From contig OX439129.1 in NCBI GenBank assembly GCA_949318235.1, positions 1,426,001-1,490,000 of the forward strand: DNA of 64,000 bases, given 5' to 3'. Position 1 is the stretch's first letter. The number at the start of each line of letters is the position of its first letter. Shown one piece after another: positions 62,042 to 64,000 of the stretch. Origin of the DNA: Ecdyonurus torrentis (taxonomy: Eukaryota; Arthropoda; Insecta; Ephemeroptera; Heptageniidae). A program made the position numbers and the translations under genes. The notes under the pieces are model-generated. The model had not been told where the DNA came from. It saw only the letters and a program-made list of their open reading frames with translations, and searched no databases.

Positions 62042-63271
62042 ATGAAACAAAGTTTCTATTTCAAGAACCAAATGTTATTGAATGATAAAAATCATACTTT
62101 TTACACGATTAAAACTAGTTTTTATGATTTCTCAAAAACTAAGAATGCTACAGACTTCAAATTCAAATCAAAACATAGCTTTTTCAATTCTTTACAAAAA
62201 AGATGTTTTGAACTTTTTCGCTCCGACGCATACTTTTTGGGTTATTGGCAATTTTAGTTTTCACTCATCATGTATTCAAACCAAGTCATGAAACAAAGTT
62301 TCTATTTCAAGAACCAAATGTTATTGAATGATGAAAATCATAATTTTTACACGATTAAAACTAGTTTTGATGATTTCTCAAAAACTAAGAATGCTACAGA
62401 CTTCAAATTTGACTTAAAACATAGCTTTTTCAATTCTCTACAAAAAAGATGTTTTGAACTTTTTTGCTCCGACGCATACTTTTTGGGTTATTGACAATTT
62501 TAGTTTTCACTCAAAATGTATTCAAACCAAGTCATGAAACAAAGTTTCTATTTCAAGAACCAAATGTTATTGAATGATGAAAATCATAATTTTTACACGA
62601 TTAAAAATAGTTTTGATGATTTCTCAAAAACTAAGAATGCTACAGACTTCAAATTCAGTTTAAAACATAGCTTTTTCAATTCTTTACAAAAAAGATGTTT
62701 TGAACTTTTTTGCTCCGACGCATACTTTTTGGGTTATTGACAATTTTAGTTTTCACTCATCATGTAGCCAAACCAAGTCATGAAACAAAGTTTCAATTTC
62801 AAGAACCAAATGTTATTGAATGATAAAAATCATACTTTTTACACGATTAAAACTAGTTTTGATGATTTCTCAAAAACTAAGAATGCTACTGACTTAAAAT
62901 TTAACTCATAACATAGTTTTTTTAATTCTCTACAAAAAAGATGTCTTAAACTTTTTTGCTCCGACGCATACTTTTTAGGTTATTGACAATTATAGTTTTC
63001 ACTTATCATGTAGCCAAACCAAGTCATGAAACAAAGTTTCTATTTCAAGAACCAAATGTTATTGAATGATAAAAATCATACTTTTTACACGATTAAAACT
63101 AGTTTTGATGATTTCTCAAAAACTAAGAATGCTACTGACTTTAAATTTGACTCAAAACATAGCTTTTTCAATTCTCTACAAAAAAAATGTCTTAAACTTT
63201 TTTGCTCCGACGCATACTTTTTGGGTTATTGACAATTTTAGTTTTCACTCATCATGTAGCCAAACCAAGTC
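62042..63271. repeat. A-B-C-L'-M' module (1,230 bp)
   Basis: The order is A, B, C (62534), L', M'. C at 62534 has 'GATGTTTTGAAC' but a 'CATCATGTAGCC' tail. It thus looks like the C after B on the left and the C before L' on the right, which makes it a further chimera. Confidence 0.86.
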
Positions 63272-64000
63272 ATGAAACAAAGTTTCTATTTCAAGAACCA
63301 AATGTTATTGAATGATAAAAATCATACTTTTTACACGATTAAAACTAGTTTTTATGATTTCTCAAAAACTAAGAATGCTACAGACTTCAAATTCAAATCA
63401 AAACATAGCTTTTTCAATTCTTTACAAAAAATATGTTTTGAACTTTTTCGCTCCGACGCATACTTTTTGGGTTATTGGCAATTTTAGTTTTCACTCATCA
63501 TGTATTCAAACCAAGTCATGAAACAAAGTTTCTATTTCAAGAACCAAATGTTATTGAATGATGAAAATCATAATTTTTACACGATTAAAACTAGTTTTGA
63601 TGATTTCTCAAAAACTAAGAATGCTACAGACTTCAAATTTGACTTAAAACATAGCTTTTTCAATTCTCTACAAAAAAGATGTTTTGAACTTTTTTGCTCC
63701 GACGCATACTTTTTGGGTTATTGACAATTTTAGTTTTCACTCAAAATGTATTCAAACCAAGTCATGAAACAAAGTTTCTATTTCAAGAACCAAATGTTAT
63801 TGAATGATGAAAATCATAATTTTTACACGATTAAAAATAGTTTTGATGATTTCTCAAAAACTAAGAATGCTACAGACTTCAAATTCAGTTTAAAACATAG
63901 CTTTTTCAATTCTTTACAAAAAAGATGTTTTGAACTTTTTTGCTCCGACGCATACTTTTTGGGTTATTGACAATTTTAGTTTTCACTCATCTTGTAGCCA
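63272..64000. repeat. Start of next A-B-C module, cut by window edge
   Basis: The order is A, B, then C from 63764, missing its last 9 bp at the window edge. The C ends 'CATCTTGTAGCCA', the version seen before K or K' elsewhere. The next monomer outside the window may therefore be of K type. Confidence 0.85.

Larger units (their letters stand above)
1..64000. repeat. Satellite DNA array, 246-bp monomer, head-to-tail
   Basis: The entire window is built from one tandemly repeated unit. Phased to the ATG of 'GTCATGAAACAAAG', monomer starts fall every 246 bp from 84, except for 32 monomers of 245 bp and one of 244 bp. That gives 259 complete monomers and two edge fragments. All are in one orientation and no unrelated sequence interrupts them. 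One monomer counted by hand is about 27% G+C. Monomers sort into about a dozen recurring types arranged in higher-order repeats. Long homogenised arrays of this kind are known from eukaryotic centromeric, pericentromeric and other heterochromatic regions. Centromere location here is inference. Neither array end lies in the window, so total length and flanks are unknown. Confidence 0.98.

Noticed and set aside
84..63970. Hundreds of overlapping 68-88-codon open frames on the + strand, including ones starting at the conserved ATG
   Set aside because: They are the same frames repeated with the monomer. Every monomer ends them with a stop, some types have internal stops or a frameshift, and changes fall freely in codons. 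No signal peptide, domain or gene context is visible. A single long repetitive protein is excluded because no frame stays open across a monomer.
1..64000. CRISPR array
   Set aside because: Repeats of 246 bp with no unique spacers and no cas genes. The whole unit is repeated.
1..64000. Telomeric repeats
   Set aside because: The only resemblance is a lone 'TTTTAGG' in H, I and L type monomers. There is no short tandem telomere motif.
1..64000. tRNA, rRNA or 5S repeat units
   Set aside because: No cloverleaf, no A/B box pair or conserved rRNA segment was recognised, and base composition is far too AT-rich for these genes.
1..64000. Transposable-element origin, such as terminal repeats or target-site duplications
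   Set aside because: No transposase, reverse transcriptase, long terminal repeat or inverted terminus was seen. The short inverted repeats are internal to each monomer.

Overview
The whole window is one uninterrupted tandem array of an AT-rich satellite repeat. I find no gene, RNA gene, transposable element, CRISPR array or unique sequence in it. The monomer is 246 bp; one copy counted by hand (576-821) is about 27% G+C. With every monomer phased to the conserved ATG of 'GTCATGAAACAAAG' (offset 1), there are 259 complete monomers (first start 84, last complete one 63518-63763) plus a fragment at each edge (1-83 and 63764-64000). Of the complete copies, 226 are 246 bp, 32 are 245 bp and one is 244 bp. 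All lie head-to-tail in the same orientation. The array runs off both ends of the window. Such an array points to eukaryotic (peri)centromeric or other heterochromatic satellite DNA. The sequence does not let me name the organism.

Monomers fall into recurring types, lettered here by diagnostic bases: A, B, C, D, E, F/F', G, H, I, J, K, L, M, with derivatives N, O, P, J2, M2, K', L', M'. A pair such as K/L means the left part matches the first type and the right part the second. Monomers of one type in different blocks are nearly or fully identical, while types differ clearly within a conserved framework. The types recur in fixed orders, which is a higher-order repeat (HOR) organisation.

Layout: 84-4019 is a 16-monomer irregular block. 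4020-11397 is two copies of a 15-monomer, 3,689-bp HOR. 11398-20004 is three rearranged blocks of 8, 11 and 16 monomers. 20005-23443 holds a 5-monomer, 1,228-bp tandem duplication. 23444-37205 is dominated by a 9-monomer, 2,212-bp HOR with shortened and expanded versions. 37206-49009 holds related 14-, 11-, 14- and 9-monomer blocks. 49010-64000 holds 9-, 10- and 5-monomer blocks, with a long near-identical duplication between about 48.4-51.8 kb and 55.3-58.7 kb.

The most informative feature is a set of chimeric monomers whose left and right parts belong to different types. Several have switch points confined to 7-15 bp, and each explains an exact whole-monomer difference between neighbouring blocks. 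This is a readable record of unequal crossing-over or conversion. Within the monomer, three short inverted repeats, a near-invariant CpG-containing box and a concentrated variable segment are the candidates for function. The many 68-88-codon open frames are by-products of 246 being divisible by 3; I annotate no coding sequence.
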